Shown here in pieces: positions 17,128 to 26,265 of a stretch of DNA of 64,000 nt (positions are counted from its first letter, which is position 1; each line of letters starts with the position of its first letter). Source of the stretch: Hylemonella sp. (GTDB lineage: Bacteria; Pseudomonadota; Gammaproteobacteria; Burkholderiales; Burkholderiaceae_C); contig JAUXVI010000041.1 in NCBI GenBank assembly GCA_030680575.1, forward strand, positions 1-64,000, given 5' to 3'. The notes beneath the pieces are model-generated. The model was not told where the DNA came from, did not search any database, and saw nothing but the letters and a program-made list of their open reading frames with translations. The translations under genes were made by a program, and so were the position numbers.

Positions 17128-17823
17128 ATGGGAACCCTTTACCTCGTACGCCACGGCCAGGCCTCATTTGGCGAACAGGACTATGACCGCCTGAGCGAAC
17201 TCGGCCACAAGCAGAGCGTGCGCCTGGGGCAGTACTGGCGCGAGCGCGGCATGACGTTCGACGCGGTCATCACCGGCACACTGCGCCGCCATGCACAGAC
17301 CTGGGCCGGCATTGCCGAGGGCCTGGGACTGGCCCACCCGCAGGACGCCGCGGCCCACGCCAGTACCGCCTTGCTGTGGCCCGGCCTGAACGAGTACGAC
17401 AGCGAAGCGGTGATCGCCACCATCCACCCGCACAAACTGCAAAAACCGGACACCCCCGAGCTGTACCGCCACCACTTCCGCCTGCTGCGCGACGGCCTGA
17501 CGCAGTGGATGAACGGCGTGGTCAGCCCCAAAGGCATGCCGAGCTACGACGCCTTCCAGGCCGGCGTCACCGGCGCACTCGACCATGTGCGGCAGAACTT
17601 CGAGGGTAATGTGCTGATCGTCTCCAGCGGTGGGCCGATTGCCACCGCCGTGGGCCATGTGCTGGGCACCACGCCCGAAACCACCATCGAACTCAATATG
17701 CGCATCCGCAACAGCGCGGTGACCGAGTTCACCTTCAACCCGAAGCGCCATACCTTGCTGAGCTACAACACCCTGCCGCACCTGGACCAGCCCGGGCTGG
17801 CGGACTGGGTCACCTACGCTTAG
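17128..17823 (+). CDS. Histidine phosphatase family protein (phosphoglycerate mutase-like)
   Basis: A 231-residue protein with the RHG catalytic motif at the start (LYLVRHGQASFGEQDYDRLS; phospho-accepting His9) and a second catalytic His region (VSSGGPIATAVGHVLG, where the usual SHG is SSGG). The substrate is unknown; relatives include small phosphatases acting on sugar or nucleotide phosphates. The atypical SSGG in place of GHG may lower or change activity. Confidence 0.8.
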   Translation: MGTLYLVRHGQASFGEQDYDRLSELGHKQSVRLGQYWRERGMTFDAVITGTLRRHAQTWAGIAEGLGLAHPQDAAAHASTALLWPGLNEYDSEAVIATIHPHKLQKPDTPELYRHHFRLLRDGLTQWMNGVVSPKGMPSYDAFQAGVTGALDHVRQNFEGNVLIVSSGGPIATAVGHVLGTTPETTIELNMRIRNSAVTEFTFNPKRHTLLSYNTLPHLDQPGLADWVTYA

Positions 17824-17844
17824 GAACCGGCAGCTCGGCGACGC

Positions 17845-18279
17845 TCAGGCGCTGCCAATCAGCATCGCCAGCTCCCGGCCCAGCAACGCCGGGTCCTGCG
17901 CATTGCGCTCAATGAGTTGGCGCAGATGCGTCACGCTGTCGAGGTCGATGTGCGTGCATTGCAGCCCCAGCTGGCTGCCCTGCACACGCGCCACCACGAT
18001 GTCCATGGCGATGAAGGTGGTCGACGACAGCATCAGGCGCAGGCGGCCGTGCGTGCCCACCGGGCAGCGCAGCGCAGCGCCCATGTCCACCAGCGCCCCT
18101 TTGAGTGAGACGTCGAGCAGTTGCACCTCACGCATGCGCCCACTCAGGTTGAGCCGGGCCGGCGCCTGGAAAACCATGCGCAAAAAGCGTCGGTAAGCCA
18201 GTGGCCGGACAAGCACCGGCAGCACCTCGACAGGCTCAACCGGCTTGGCAACGACGGGTTTCTTCCAGAATTTCCACAT
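17845..18279 (-). CDS. PilZ-domain protein (c-di-GMP effector-like), paralogue 1
   Basis: The true gene is 144 residues starting MWKFWKKP; the longer ORF in the track is read-through of non-coding sequence. It has the PilZ motifs: an arginine-rich start (YRRFLR) and DVSLKG, matching the D/N-x-S-x-x-G c-di-GMP-binding motif. The tail GLQCTHIDLDSVTHLRQLIE is nearly repeated in the PilZ protein at 60269-60652. It is divergent from the sigma-54 regulator gene. Confidence 0.8.
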   Translation of the reverse strand: MWKFWKKPVVAKPVEPVEVLPVLVRPLAYRRFLRMVFQAPARLNLSGRMREVQLLDVSLKGALVDMGAALRCPVGTHGRLRLMLSSTTFIAMDIVVARVQGSQLGLQCTHIDLDSVTHLRQLIERNAQDPALLGRELAMLIGSA

Positions 18280-18369
18280 GGGGCTTGAACAAAGCACTGA
18301 CGTAGACCATACCATGAGGCGGCCCCTGCCCGGCCGCCAAGCAGGCCAGCTTCTTGCTTGTATCCGCAC

Positions 18370-19989
18370 ATGCCCCCACCCCTGACCTCTCTGCCCCCTC
18401 CAGGCGACCCCGGCGCCGCGCCTGAAGTGCAGTGGCGCGCCCAGGAACTGCTGCTGATGCGCGAAGTGATGCGCCTGATCGGCAAAAGCCTGGCGCCCGG
18501 TGTGGTGCTGCGCGAGATGCTGCACCTGATGTCGGAACTGCTGGGCCTGAACCGCGGGCGCATTGTGCTGCTCGATGCCGACGCCGAGCCCCCCACGGCC
18601 CGCATCCGCCACGCCTACGGTCTGACCCAGGCCGAGGTGGCGCGCGGCGTTTATGCCGTGGGCGAAGGCGTCACCGGCCGCGTGCTGGCCACCGGCCAGC
18701 CCATTCTGGTGCAGGACATCGACGCCGAACCGCTGTTTCTGGCGCGCAGCGTGACGCGCGCTCAGCTGCCGCCCGATACCGTGGCCTTCATGGCGCTGCC
18801 GATCGAAGTGAACCACCACACCGTGGGCGTGCTGGCCTGCCACCGCATCCGCAGCCGGCTGCGTCACCTGAACGACGACATGGCACTGCTGCAGATCCTG
18901 GCCACGCTGGCCGGGCAGATATTGCAGCTGCACAGCCTGCTGCAGGAAAAAACCCGCGACCTGGAAGCGCGCAACGCCCTGCTCACCCACGCGCTGGAGG
19001 CCGCGGCCGTCCGCTACGGCATCATCGGCAGCGCCTCGGCACTGCTGCAGGCGCTGCACGAGCTGGAGCGCGTGGCGCCGTCACAGGCCAGCGTGCTGCT
19101 GCTGGGCGAGTCGGGCACCGGCAAGGAACTGTTCGCGCGTGCCCTGCACCTCTCCAGCCCGCGGCGTGACGCGCCCTTCATCAAGGTCAACTGCGCCGCC
19201 ATTCCCGACTCGCTGCTGGAGTCCGAACTGTTCGGCTACGAGCGCGGTGCCTTCACAGGCGCGGCCAGCGCGCGCGCCGGCTGGTTCGAGCAGGCCGACG
19301 GCGGCACCATCTTTCTGGACGAAATCGGCGACATGCCACTGGCCATGCAGACCAAGCTGCTGCGCACGCTGCAAGAGGGCACGGTGGTGCGGCTGGGCGG
19401 CAAGCGCGAAACCCGGGTCGACGTGCGGCTGGTCACCGCCACCCACCGCGACCTGGAGGCCGAAGTGGCGCGCGGCGGCTTCCGCCAGGACCTGTACTAC
19501 CGCATCAGCGTGGTGCCGATCCACCTGCCGTCCTTGCGCGAGCGGCGCGAGGACATCCGCACGCTGGCGCTGCACTTCGTCAACCGTGCCAACCAGGCCA
19601 ACCAGCGCAACGTGCACCTCACGCCTGCCGCGCTCGCCCGGCTGGAAGCCCACCCCTGGCCCGGCAACATCCGTGAGCTGGGCAACGTCATCGAACGGCT
19701 GGTGCTGCTGACCGACAGCACCCAGGTTTCGGCCGCCGAGCTGGATCGCTTCCTGCCGCGCGGCAAGGCTGCCGCCAGCCCCGCTTCTGAGCCGCCACCG
19801 CCCTTCGCGGAACCGGCCACCGATGCCCCACTGGTGCGCAACTACCTGCCGGCCGATTCGCACACGCTGGACGAGCTGCAGCAGGTGCTGGCCCTGCATC
19901 GCGGCAACCAGTCACGCGCCGCGCAGGCCCTGGGCCTGACGGTGCGGCAGTTCGGCTACCGGCTGAAGAAAGCGCAGCGCGGGCCATAG
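18370..19989 (+). CDS. Sigma-54-dependent transcriptional activator with GAF sensor (NifA-like)
   Basis: About 539 residues with three parts. An N-terminal GAF domain (about 40-195) probably senses a small molecule. The central AAA+ domain has Walker A GESGTGKE, the sigma-54 contact loop GAFTGA and Walker [13 protein letters not shown] Fis-type helix-turn-helix lies at the C-terminus ([20 protein letters not shown]). The track starts at TTG 18358; ATG 18370 is preferred. Its targets are unknown; two sigma-54 promoters are in this window (45746 and 57198), but nothing seen here links them to this regulator. Confidence 0.88.
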   Translation: MPPPLTSLPPPGDPGAAPEVQWRAQELLLMREVMRLIGKSLAPGVVLREMLHLMSELLGLNRGRIVLLDADAEPPTARIRHAYGLTQAEVARGVYAVGEGVTGRVLATGQPILVQDIDAEPLFLARSVTRAQLPPDTVAFMALPIEVNHHTVGVLACHRIRSRLRHLNDDMALLQILATLAGQILQLHSLLQEKTRDLEARNALLTHALEAAAVRYGIIGSASALLQALHELERVAPSQASVLLLGESGTGKELFARALHLSSPRRDAPFIKVNCAAIPDSLLESELFGYERGAFTGAASARAGWFEQADGGTIFLDEIGDMPLAMQTKLLRTLQEGTVVRLGGKRETRVDVRLVTATHRDLEAEVARGGFRQDLYYRISVVPIHLPSLRERREDIRTLALHFVNRANQANQRNVHLTPAALARLEAHPWPGNIRELGNVIERLVLLTDSTQVSAAELDRFLPRGKAAASPASEPPPPFAEPATDAPLVRNYLPADSHTLDELQQVLALHRGNQSRAAQALGLTVRQFGYRLKKAQRGP

Positions 19990-20017
19990 AACACCGTCGC
20001 CCTCCTGCTCCTGCGCG

Positions 20018-20821
20018 TTAGTTTGCCGGTGGTGCGGCGGGCGCGCGCAACAGCATGGCAAACAGCTCGTTGCGGAAATGGATGCCCAGGCGGGCAAAGG
20101 CGCGGTTGCGGTAGGTCTTGACGCTGGGCAGGCTTAAGCCCAGGTCACAGGCAATGCCGTCCTGCGTCATGCCCGTCAGCAGCCGGGCGCAGACGTCCAG
20201 CTCGCGCGGTGTCAGCGCCGGGTTGAGCTGGCGCAGGCGCTGCTGCCAGGTCGCAATCGGGTCGTCGGCCAACTGCGGACTCGACAAGGCGATGTGCTTC
20301 TTGGCCAGGGCCAGCAACGCCGGCGCCATGTCCGCAAAACCAGCCACCTGCTGGTCGCTGAACGGCCGCTGATGCTGGTGACGGTAGAAATTGAGCGCCA
20401 GCAGCGACGCCCCGGTCTGCTGCACCACCGACACCCGTTCCGCCACGCCATGCGCCTCGTACACCCGGGCCCGGTGTAACACCGGCACCTCCTGCGCCGT
20501 GATGTGGCACAGCAGGGGCGTGCTGTCGCCAGCGCGCTCGGACACCAGCGTCTGGTCGCTCAGGTAAGGGCCTGAGAGGTAGGCGCGCCAGCAGTCACGC
20601 GTGGTGTCCGGCACGCCGAAGCTGCCTGACATGAAAAGCTGCGGCACGCAGCTGCGGCCGGTCTGGTAGATCGAGAACGACGCGGCCGGCACCAACGGGT
20701 TCAACCCTTCCAGCAGGGTCGAGGCGAAACGCGGCTGGCCCAACTGGCCGATCAGGTCCGCCAGCACGTGCGCGTAGCGGCCCGTGCTGCTGGTGCTGAC
20801 CGCAGGTGTCCATTTCCTCAT
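20018..20821 (-). CDS. LuxR-family transcriptional regulator
   Basis: A 267-residue protein with a C-terminal LuxR/GerE helix-turn-helix (LTPRELDVCARLLTGMTQDG and SLPSVKTYRNRAFARLGI). The N-terminal 190 residues show no receiver signature or recognised ligand domain. It is convergent with the sigma-54 activator and divergent from the DUF3237 gene, which it may control through the inverted repeat at 20841-20860. Confidence 0.85.
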   Translation of the reverse strand: MRKWTPAVSTSSTGRYAHVLADLIGQLGQPRFASTLLEGLNPLVPAASFSIYQTGRSCVPQLFMSGSFGVPDTTRDCWRAYLSGPYLSDQTLVSERAGDSTPLLCHITAQEVPVLHRARVYEAHGVAERVSVVQQTGASLLALNFYRHQHQRPFSDQQVAGFADMAPALLALAKKHIALSSPQLADDPIATWQQRLRQLNPALTPRELDVCARLLTGMTQDGIACDLGLSLPSVKTYRNRAFARLGIHFRNELFAMLLRAPAAPPAN

Positions 20822-20840
20822 CGCTTGTCTCTCTCTTTTT

Positions 20841-20860
20841 TGTCATCTTAAGGGATGACA
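20841..20860. promoter_or_regulatory. Inverted repeat, candidate operator for the LuxR-type regulator
   Basis: TGTCATC and GATGACA form a perfect 7-bp inverted repeat separated by TTAAGG. It lies in the 72-bp divergent gap between the luxR-type gene and the DUF3237 gene, with another GATGAC at 20864. That is the right place for autoregulation and control of the divergent gene. Confidence 0.4.
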
Positions 20861-20893
20861 GCAGATGACGCCCACCCGCCTTAAGCTGCCGCC

Positions 20894-21361
20894 ATGCTGA
20901 ACCTGCCCCAACCTGCCCTGGAATTTTTTGCCGATCTATCCGTTATCGTGGACAAGCCCCAGGAGGTCGGGCAGACCCTGCACGGCATGCGCCGCCTGAT
21001 TCCGATTCTGGGCGGGCAGGCGCAAGGCCAGGGCTGGACGGCGCGCGTGCTGCCCGGCGGCGCCGACTTCCAGCTGATCGTGACGCCACGCCTGGCCGAA
21101 CTCGACGCCCGCTACGTGCTGGAGACCGATGCCGGCGACCTGATCTATGTGCAGAACCGGGCCGTGCGCGTGGCGCCGCCGGAGCTCACCGCCCGGCTCA
21201 TCCGCGGCGAGCCGGTGGACCCGCAGCTGATCTATTTCCGCTGTTGCCCGAGTTTCGAGACCGCCTCGCCGGCGCTGGGCTGGATCAGCGAGCGCCTGTT
21301 CATCGGCACCGGTGCGCGGCACCCGGACCGTGTCGAGATGAAGTTGTTTGCCGTGGCGTGA
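20894..21361 (+). CDS. DUF3237 (UPF0311) protein
   Basis: A 155-residue protein with the DUF3237 layout: MLNLPQPALEFFADLSVIVD... opening, a central GGADFQLIVTPRLAELDARY and YVQNRAVRVA, and the end segment LGWISERLFIGTGARHPDRVEM. The family is a small beta-barrel of unknown role, often near catabolic genes. No signal peptide. It precedes a Bug-type solute receptor by 57 bases and may share its transcript. Confidence 0.75.
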   Translation: MLNLPQPALEFFADLSVIVDKPQEVGQTLHGMRRLIPILGGQAQGQGWTARVLPGGADFQLIVTPRLAELDARYVLETDAGDLIYVQNRAVRVAPPELTARLIRGEPVDPQLIYFRCCPSFETASPALGWISERLFIGTGARHPDRVEMKLFAVA

Positions 21362-21418
21362 ACCCGGCCACGCCATTCCAGCCCCCCCTTTTTTCATAAC
21401 AAAGCAGGAGACACCTCC

Positions 21419-22417
21419 ATGAAAACAAGCCTCACTCCCACCACCCGCCGCGCCGTACTCACCGCAGCAGCTTTGCTAGCCTGTACCGCGGCACCCATCG
21501 TGCAGGCGCAAGCGGCCTACCCGTCGCGGCCGGTGCGCATCATCGTCGGTTTCCCGGCCGGCACCGGCCCTGACATCGTGGCCCGCCTGCTGGCACAAAA
21601 GCTCTCCGAGGGTTGGGGCAACCTGGGCGTGATCGTGGACAACAAACCCGGTGCCGGCGGCCTGATCGCCGCCAGCGAAGCCGCGCGCGCCACGCCCGAC
21701 GGCTACACCCTGATGCTGGGCGAGACCGGCCAGCTCAGCATCGCCCCCAGCAGCTACACCAAGCTGCCCTACAACCCGGCCAAGGACTTCGCCCCCGTGA
21801 GCCAGGTGGTGAGCGCGGACTTCGCACTGCTGGTCAACCCGCAGAAGGTGCCGGCCAGGAACGTGAAGGAATTTGTCAGCTGGACGCAGCAGCAGAAAGG
21901 CCTGTTCATGGCCACCTTCGGTGCCGGCACGCCGGGCCACTTCGGCGCCTTCATGTTCGGCGAGGCGGTCAAGCTCAAGCCGGAAGCGGTGCACTACAAG
22001 AGCACGGCTGATGCGCTGGGCGGCCTGTTCAGCGGCGACGTGCAAGGCGTGTTTGCCAGCGTGGGGCTGGCAGCGCCCAACGTCAAGGCCGGCAAGCTGG
22101 TGGCGCTGGGCACCACCGGCGCCACACGTGCCGCCGCCTTGCCCGATGTGCCCACCATCAAGGAACAGGGTTACCCCACCTTGGAGTTCAGTTCCTGGTT
22201 CGGCATCGTGGCGCCGGCCAAGACGCCCAATGACATCCTGGTCAAACTCAGTGCCGATATCCAGAAGGCCATGAAGGCCCCGGACGCCAAGGCCAAGATG
22301 GAAGAGGCCGGCTTCCGCGTCACCGGCACCGACCGCGAGGAGTTCGCCCGCATCATCGCCGCCGACACCATCACCTGGGGCAAGGCCGTCGCGGCCACCG
22401 GCTTCAAGGCCGACTGA
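21419..22417 (+). CDS. Bug-family (TctC-like) periplasmic solute-binding protein
   Basis: A 332-residue protein with a signal peptide whose n-region has Arg-Arg (TRRAVLTAAALLACTAAPIVQAQA) and the TctC/Bug signature YPSRPVRIIVGFPAGTGPDIVARLLA and IVDNKPGAGGLIAASEAARA. Bug proteins bind carboxylates or small aromatics; most, like this one, have no TctAB membrane genes beside them, so they may be orphan receptors. A strong terminator follows. Confidence 0.9.
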   Translation: MKTSLTPTTRRAVLTAAALLACTAAPIVQAQAAYPSRPVRIIVGFPAGTGPDIVARLLAQKLSEGWGNLGVIVDNKPGAGGLIAASEAARATPDGYTLMLGETGQLSIAPSSYTKLPYNPAKDFAPVSQVVSADFALLVNPQKVPARNVKEFVSWTQQQKGLFMATFGAGTPGHFGAFMFGEAVKLKPEAVHYKSTADALGGLFSGDVQGVFASVGLAAPNVKAGKLVALGTTGATRAAALPDVPTIKEQGYPTLEFSSWFGIVAPAKTPNDILVKLSADIQKAMKAPDAKAKMEEAGFRVTGTDREEFARIIAADTITWGKAVAATGFKAD

Positions 22418-22454
22418 CTCCGCATCAGCAGGTTCAGGGCGGGTTCACCGCGTT

Positions 22455-22496
22455 CACCTCCAGCCGCCCATCCTGCGGCTGGAGGTGCGGTCTTTT
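22455..22496 (+). terminator. Rho-independent terminator after the Bug receptor gene
   Basis: A perfect 13-bp stem (CACCTCCAGCCGC / GCGGCTGGAGGTG) with a 7-base loop is followed by CGGTCTTTT. It ends the Bug receptor transcript. The rest of the 317-bp gap to 22734 shows no convincing gene; an open frame from 22495 there is only a 5' extension of the next gene. Confidence 0.8.
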
Positions 22497-22734
22497 GCGA
22501 CTGGCTAGCAGGTGGCGTGACGCGGTGCGCGATCAGGGCAGCACGTCATTCATGGCATTTCGCCTCGGATTTGAGGAAGCGCGGGCATTTCGCGGGGCTG
22601 GGTGCGGCAGCGCACAGACGGGGCCGGCGGCACGTCTTATCGTGACCCCATTGGCGCAGGGTATTGAACCGGTTCGCCATGCAGTGCATCCCCTTGTTGC
22701 ACAGCCAGTTCAACCCTTTCACAGGAAAACCCTC

Positions 22735-23049
22735 ATGAAAACCACCCAACGTTTCTTCACCCTTCTGCTGGCTGCCGCGGCCCTGACTTCCATCGTGGCT
22801 TGCTCATCGACCCCCACGCAGGAAAGTACCGGCCAGTACGTGGACGACACCGCCATCACCACCAAGGTGAAAGCCGCCATCTTCAACGAACCCACTCTGA
22901 AATCGGCAGAGATCAATGTCGAGACCTTCAAGGGCGCGGTCCAGCTGAGCGGATTTGTCAGCACCCAGGCCGACATCCAGAAAGCAGTTGCCATCACGCA
23001 GGGCGTCGGCGGCGTGAAATCGGTCAAGAACGACATGCGGCTCAAGTAA
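22735..23049 (+). CDS. BON-domain lipoprotein
   Basis: The gene is 104 residues starting MKTTQRFFTLLL behind ACAGGAAAACCCTC; the ORF track adds a spurious 80-codon extension. A lipoprotein signal ends in IVACSST. One BON domain follows (DDTAITTKVKAAIFNEPTLK ... VQLSGFVSTQADIQKA), as in OsmY-like envelope proteins that bind lipid or outer-membrane surfaces. It opens the stress/envelope cluster. Confidence 0.85.
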   Translation: MKTTQRFFTLLLAAAALTSIVACSSTPTQESTGQYVDDTAITTKVKAAIFNEPTLKSAEINVETFKGAVQLSGFVSTQADIQKAVAITQGVGGVKSVKNDMRLK

Positions 23050-23089
23050 TCCCCGCACGATCCCATCACAACCTTTTAGAGCAAACACC

Positions 23090-23314
23090 ATGAATACATT
23101 CACCCGCATCGCCCCCCGCCAGCTTGCGCTGGCCGGCATCCTGACCCTGCTGGCCGGCTTGGGTGCCTGCAGCAACATGTCGCGCCAAGACCAGAACACC
23201 GCCATCGGTGCAGGTGCTGGCGCCATCGGCGGCTCCGTGCTGACCGGCGGCAGCACCGCCGGCACCCTGGGTGGCGCCGCCATCGGCGGCATCATCGGCA
23301 ACCAGGTCAAGTGA
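23090..23314 (+). CDS. Glycine-zipper (YMGG-like) lipoprotein
   Basis: A 74-residue protein. A lipoprotein signal ends in LAGLGACSNM, followed by a glycine-zipper membrane segment (IGAGAGAIGGSVLTGGSTAG ... AAIGGIIGNQVK). Such small proteins sit in the outer membrane or periplasm and are often induced by envelope stress. It starts 40 bases after the BON gene, probably in one operon. Confidence 0.75.
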   Translation: MNTFTRIAPRQLALAGILTLLAGLGACSNMSRQDQNTAIGAGAGAIGGSVLTGGSTAGTLGGAAIGGIIGNQVK

Positions 23315-23343
23315 GCGCAAACGCCCACTGAACAAGGAAGACC

Positions 23344-23493
23344 ATGCTTTACACCATCGCCGTTGTGCTTCTCATCCTGTGGCTGCTCGGTCTGGTGACC
23401 GCCACCACCATGGGCGGATTCATTCATGTCTTGTTGGTCATTGCCGTCGTGGTGGTCTTGATGCGAATCATCAGTGGCCGCCGACCGCTCTAA
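23344..23493 (+). CDS. Lmo0937-like small membrane protein
   Basis: A 49-residue ORF too short for the track, starting MLYTIAVVLLILWLLGLVTA behind CAAGGAAGACC and ending RIISGRRPL. Two hydrophobic segments separated by TTMGGFIHVLLV match the lmo0937/DUF5670 family, usually found with CsbD, BON and other stress genes, as here. The function is unknown. Confidence 0.8.
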   Translation: MLYTIAVVLLILWLLGLVTATTMGGFIHVLLVIAVVVVLMRIISGRRPL

Positions 23494-23556
23494 GAAAAGC
23501 TATTCGGATCTGTCTCCACGCAAGCCCTGAAGCTTGTTCGTGAACGCGCAGACGCT

Positions 23557-23584
23557 AGCCCGGCCGCCGCCGGGCTTTCTGTTT
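23557..23584 (+). terminator. Rho-independent terminator after the small membrane protein gene
   Basis: A 7-bp stem AGCCCGG / CCGGGCT with a 6-base loop is followed by TTCTGTTT. It closes the BON/glycine-zipper/lmo0937 unit before the sensor kinase gene. Confidence 0.65.
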
Positions 23585-23624
23585 AGCCATCCACACCGGT
23601 TTGCGGTGTTCACCTGGAACCTCG

Positions 23625-25334
23625 ATGGTCAAAGACAACAAGCACCCCCATAACACCGATGTCCAGGCCAGGCCCGAAGAGACGAACGAACCGGGACGTC
23701 GCAACGCGCTGCTGAAAGCGGGAGCGCTGCAAAACGCGATTCTCACCAGCGCCAATTTCTCGATCATTGCGACCGACGAGAAAGGCATCATTCAACTCTT
23801 CAATGTGGGTGCCGAGCGCATGCTGGGCTATCGGGCCGATGAGGTCATCAACCGCACCCGCCCGAGCGACATGCACGACCCGCAGGAAGTGCGGGCACGG
23901 GCGCAGGCGCTGAGCGCAGAGCTCAACACCCCCATCGCACCCGGTTTTGAGGCCCTGGCATTCAAGGCCTCACGCGGCATCGAGGACATCTACGAGCTGA
24001 CCTACATCTGCAAGGACGGCAGTTCCTTTCCGGCCCTGGTGTCGATCACCGCGCTTCGCGACGACGACGGCGCGCTCATCGGCTACCTGCTGATCGGCAC
24101 CGACAACTCGGCACGAAAGCGGGTGGAGCAGCAACTCAACGAGGCGGTGGCGGCCGCAGAGAGCGCCAACCGCGCCAAGACCGATTTCATCTCCAGCATG
24201 AGCCACGAGCTGCGCACCCCGCTCAATGCCATTCTGGGCTTTGCCCAGCTGGTGGAGTCGGGCACCCCAGCTCCCACGCCGACCCAGAAACGCAGCATCG
24301 ACCAGATCCTCAAGGCAGGCTGGTACCTGCTGGACCTGATCAACGAAATCCTGGACTTGGCGCTGATCGAGTCCGGCACGCTCAGCCTGTCGAGCGAACC
24401 GGTCTCGCTCTCCGAAGTGCTGCTGGAATGCCGTGCCATGGTGGAGCCGCAGGCCCAGCAGCGCGGCATCGGACTGGTCTTCACGCGGCTGGAGATGCCG
24501 CGCTATGTCAAGGCCGATCGAACGCGGCTCAAGCAGGTGATGATCAACCTGCTGTTCAACGCCATTAAATACAACCAGCCGGGCGGCCATGTGACCGTTG
24601 AGTGCACGCTCAGTCCGCCGCAGACCATTCGCATCAGCGTGCGCGACACCGGCGCCGGGCTGACGCCCGCGCAGCTGGCCCAGCTGTTCCAGCCGTTCAA
24701 CCGCCTGGGGCAGGAGTCAGGGGGCGAAGAAGGCACCGGCATCGGTCTGGTGGTGACGCAGCGGCTGGTGCATCTGATGAACGGCAAGATCGGGGTCGAC
24801 AGCACCCCGGAGGTGGGCAGCGTGTTCTGGGTTGAGATGGCGCTGACCGATGCGCCACAACTCATCGCCCAGGACCAGGCGTTGGCGACGCCGACACGAA
24901 CCGACGCCCCTCTGGCGACACCGCTGCAGACCCTGCTGTATGTGGAAGACAACCCGGCCAACCTGGAGCTGGTCGAGCAGATCATTGCGCGCCGCAGCGA
25001 CCTGCGAATGCTGGGCGCGGCGGACGCCAGCCTGGGCATCGAATTTGCGCGCGTGTACCTGCCCGCGGTGATTCTGATGGACATCAACCTGCCTGGCATC
25101 AGCGGCATAGAAGCGATGAAAATTCTGCGCGCCGAACCCAGCACGGCCCACATTCCCATCATCGCGCTGAGCGCCAACGCCGCGCCGCATGACATTCAAA
25201 AAGGCACGGAAGCGGGGTTCTTCAACTACATCACCAAACCCATCCGGGTCGATCAGCTCATGGACGCGCTGGACGCGGCCCTGCTGTTCTCGAAAACGGC
25301 CCGCAGCGCATCCACCCACAAGGAACCCGCATGA
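23625..25334 (+). CDS. Hybrid sensor histidine kinase (PAS-HisKA-HATPase-REC)
   Basis: 569 residues from ATG 23625 (the track uses TTG 23601). A PAS domain (about 36-165) has NFSIIATDEKGIIQLFN. The dimerisation domain carries phospho-accepting His194 in SMSHELRTPLNAILGFAQLV. An ATPase domain follows (KQVMINLLFNAIKYNQPGG, GTGIGLVVTQRLV). A C-terminal receiver (about 435-555) has YVEDNPANLELVE and the acceptor Asp in LMDINLPG. No membrane segment is seen, so it probably senses inside the cell. It overlaps the next response-regulator gene by four bases. Confidence 0.9.
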   Translation: MVKDNKHPHNTDVQARPEETNEPGRRNALLKAGALQNAILTSANFSIIATDEKGIIQLFNVGAERMLGYRADEVINRTRPSDMHDPQEVRARAQALSAELNTPIAPGFEALAFKASRGIEDIYELTYICKDGSSFPALVSITALRDDDGALIGYLLIGTDNSARKRVEQQLNEAVAAAESANRAKTDFISSMSHELRTPLNAILGFAQLVESGTPAPTPTQKRSIDQILKAGWYLLDLINEILDLALIESGTLSLSSEPVSLSEVLLECRAMVEPQAQQRGIGLVFTRLEMPRYVKADRTRLKQVMINLLFNAIKYNQPGGHVTVECTLSPPQTIRISVRDTGAGLTPAQLAQLFQPFNRLGQESGGEEGTGIGLVVTQRLVHLMNGKIGVDSTPEVGSVFWVEMALTDAPQLIAQDQALATPTRTDAPLATPLQTLLYVEDNPANLELVEQIIARRSDLRMLGAADASLGIEFARVYLPAVILMDINLPGISGIEAMKILRAEPSTAHIPIIALSANAAPHDIQKGTEAGFFNYITKPIRVDQLMDALDAALLFSKTARSASTHKEPA

Positions 25335-26161
25335 CGATCTCCGCGCAGGACATTCTCAACGCCCGCATCCTGATCGTGGACGATCAGCAGGCCAATTGCA
25401 GCCTGCTCGAAGAAATGTTGCGCGGTGCTGGCTACAGCCAGGTATCGACCACCATGGATCCTCAAATCGTCTGCGCGTTGCATCGCAAGACGCCGTTTGA
25501 CCTGATCCTGCTCGACCTGCAGATGCCCGTGATGGACGGCTTTCAGGTGATGGACGGTCTCAAGGCCAACGCCATCGACGACTACCTGCCCGTGCTGGTC
25601 ATCACCGCCCAGCCGGGCCACAAGCTGCGCGCCCTGCAGGCCGGCGCCAAGGATTTTGTCAGCAAGCCGTTTGACCTGGTTGAAGTCAAGACGCGCATCC
25701 ACAACCTGATCGAGGTCCGCCTGCTCTACCAGCAGCTGGCCAGACACAACCAGTTGCTGGAACGCCAGGTACAGGAACGCACCGCCGAGTTGCGTGAAAG
25801 CGAAGCGCGTTACCGCGGCTTGACCGAGTTGGCCACCGACTGGTACTGGGAGCAGGACAACGAAGGCCATTTCACCAAGGTATCGGGCCCGGTGCTGGAG
25901 ATGCTGGGGCTGCGGGTCGATACGCTGGCCAGCAGCGCCCACGAGCCGGCCGAAGAGGGCTGGAACGAGGTCGAACGACAGGCCTTGCAGGCCCGCATCG
26001 CAGCTCACAGCCCGTTTCTGGATGTGGTGTTGAACCGGGTTCTCGCCAATGGCGTCACCCAGCAGTACCGGGTGAGCGGTACACCGATGTTCGACTCGAA
26101 GTGCAACTTCATCGGCTATCGGGGCTTCGGGGTGGAAATCCTGCCGCGGCGGCACGACTGA
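25331..26161 (+). CDS. Response regulator with C-terminal PAS domain
   Basis: 276 residues. A receiver domain (about 10-130) has ILIVDDQQANCSLLEEML and the phospho-accepting Asp in LLDLQMPVMDG. A coiled-coil linker (YQQLARHNQLLERQVQERTAEL) leads to a PAS domain (about 155-265; YRGLTELATDWYWEQDNEGH). No DNA-binding or enzymatic output domain is present, so output is probably by protein contact. ATGA overlap with the hybrid kinase makes that kinase the likely partner. Confidence 0.85.
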   Translation: MTISAQDILNARILIVDDQQANCSLLEEMLRGAGYSQVSTTMDPQIVCALHRKTPFDLILLDLQMPVMDGFQVMDGLKANAIDDYLPVLVITAQPGHKLRALQAGAKDFVSKPFDLVEVKTRIHNLIEVRLLYQQLARHNQLLERQVQERTAELRESEARYRGLTELATDWYWEQDNEGHFTKVSGPVLEMLGLRVDTLASSAHEPAEEGWNEVERQALQARIAAHSPFLDVVLNRVLANGVTQQYRVSGTPMFDSKCNFIGYRGFGVEILPRRHD

Positions 26162-26265
26162 AGCAGGCGCCGCACGCTGAGGTACGATGAATCCCCTGTG
26201 CGATGGATGTCCCCCATGCATCGCCCCGCCCCGCCTCGATCAGCACTCAACGGCAGGAACTGCAC

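Noticed and set aside
17845-19059. 404-aa minus-strand ORF over the PilZ gene and sigma-54 activator
   Set aside because: Only the last 144 codons are a real gene; the rest is antisense to the activator gene.
22495-22734. Open frame before the BON lipoprotein
   Set aside because: It lacks a coding pattern and the lipoprotein signal needs the start at 22735.
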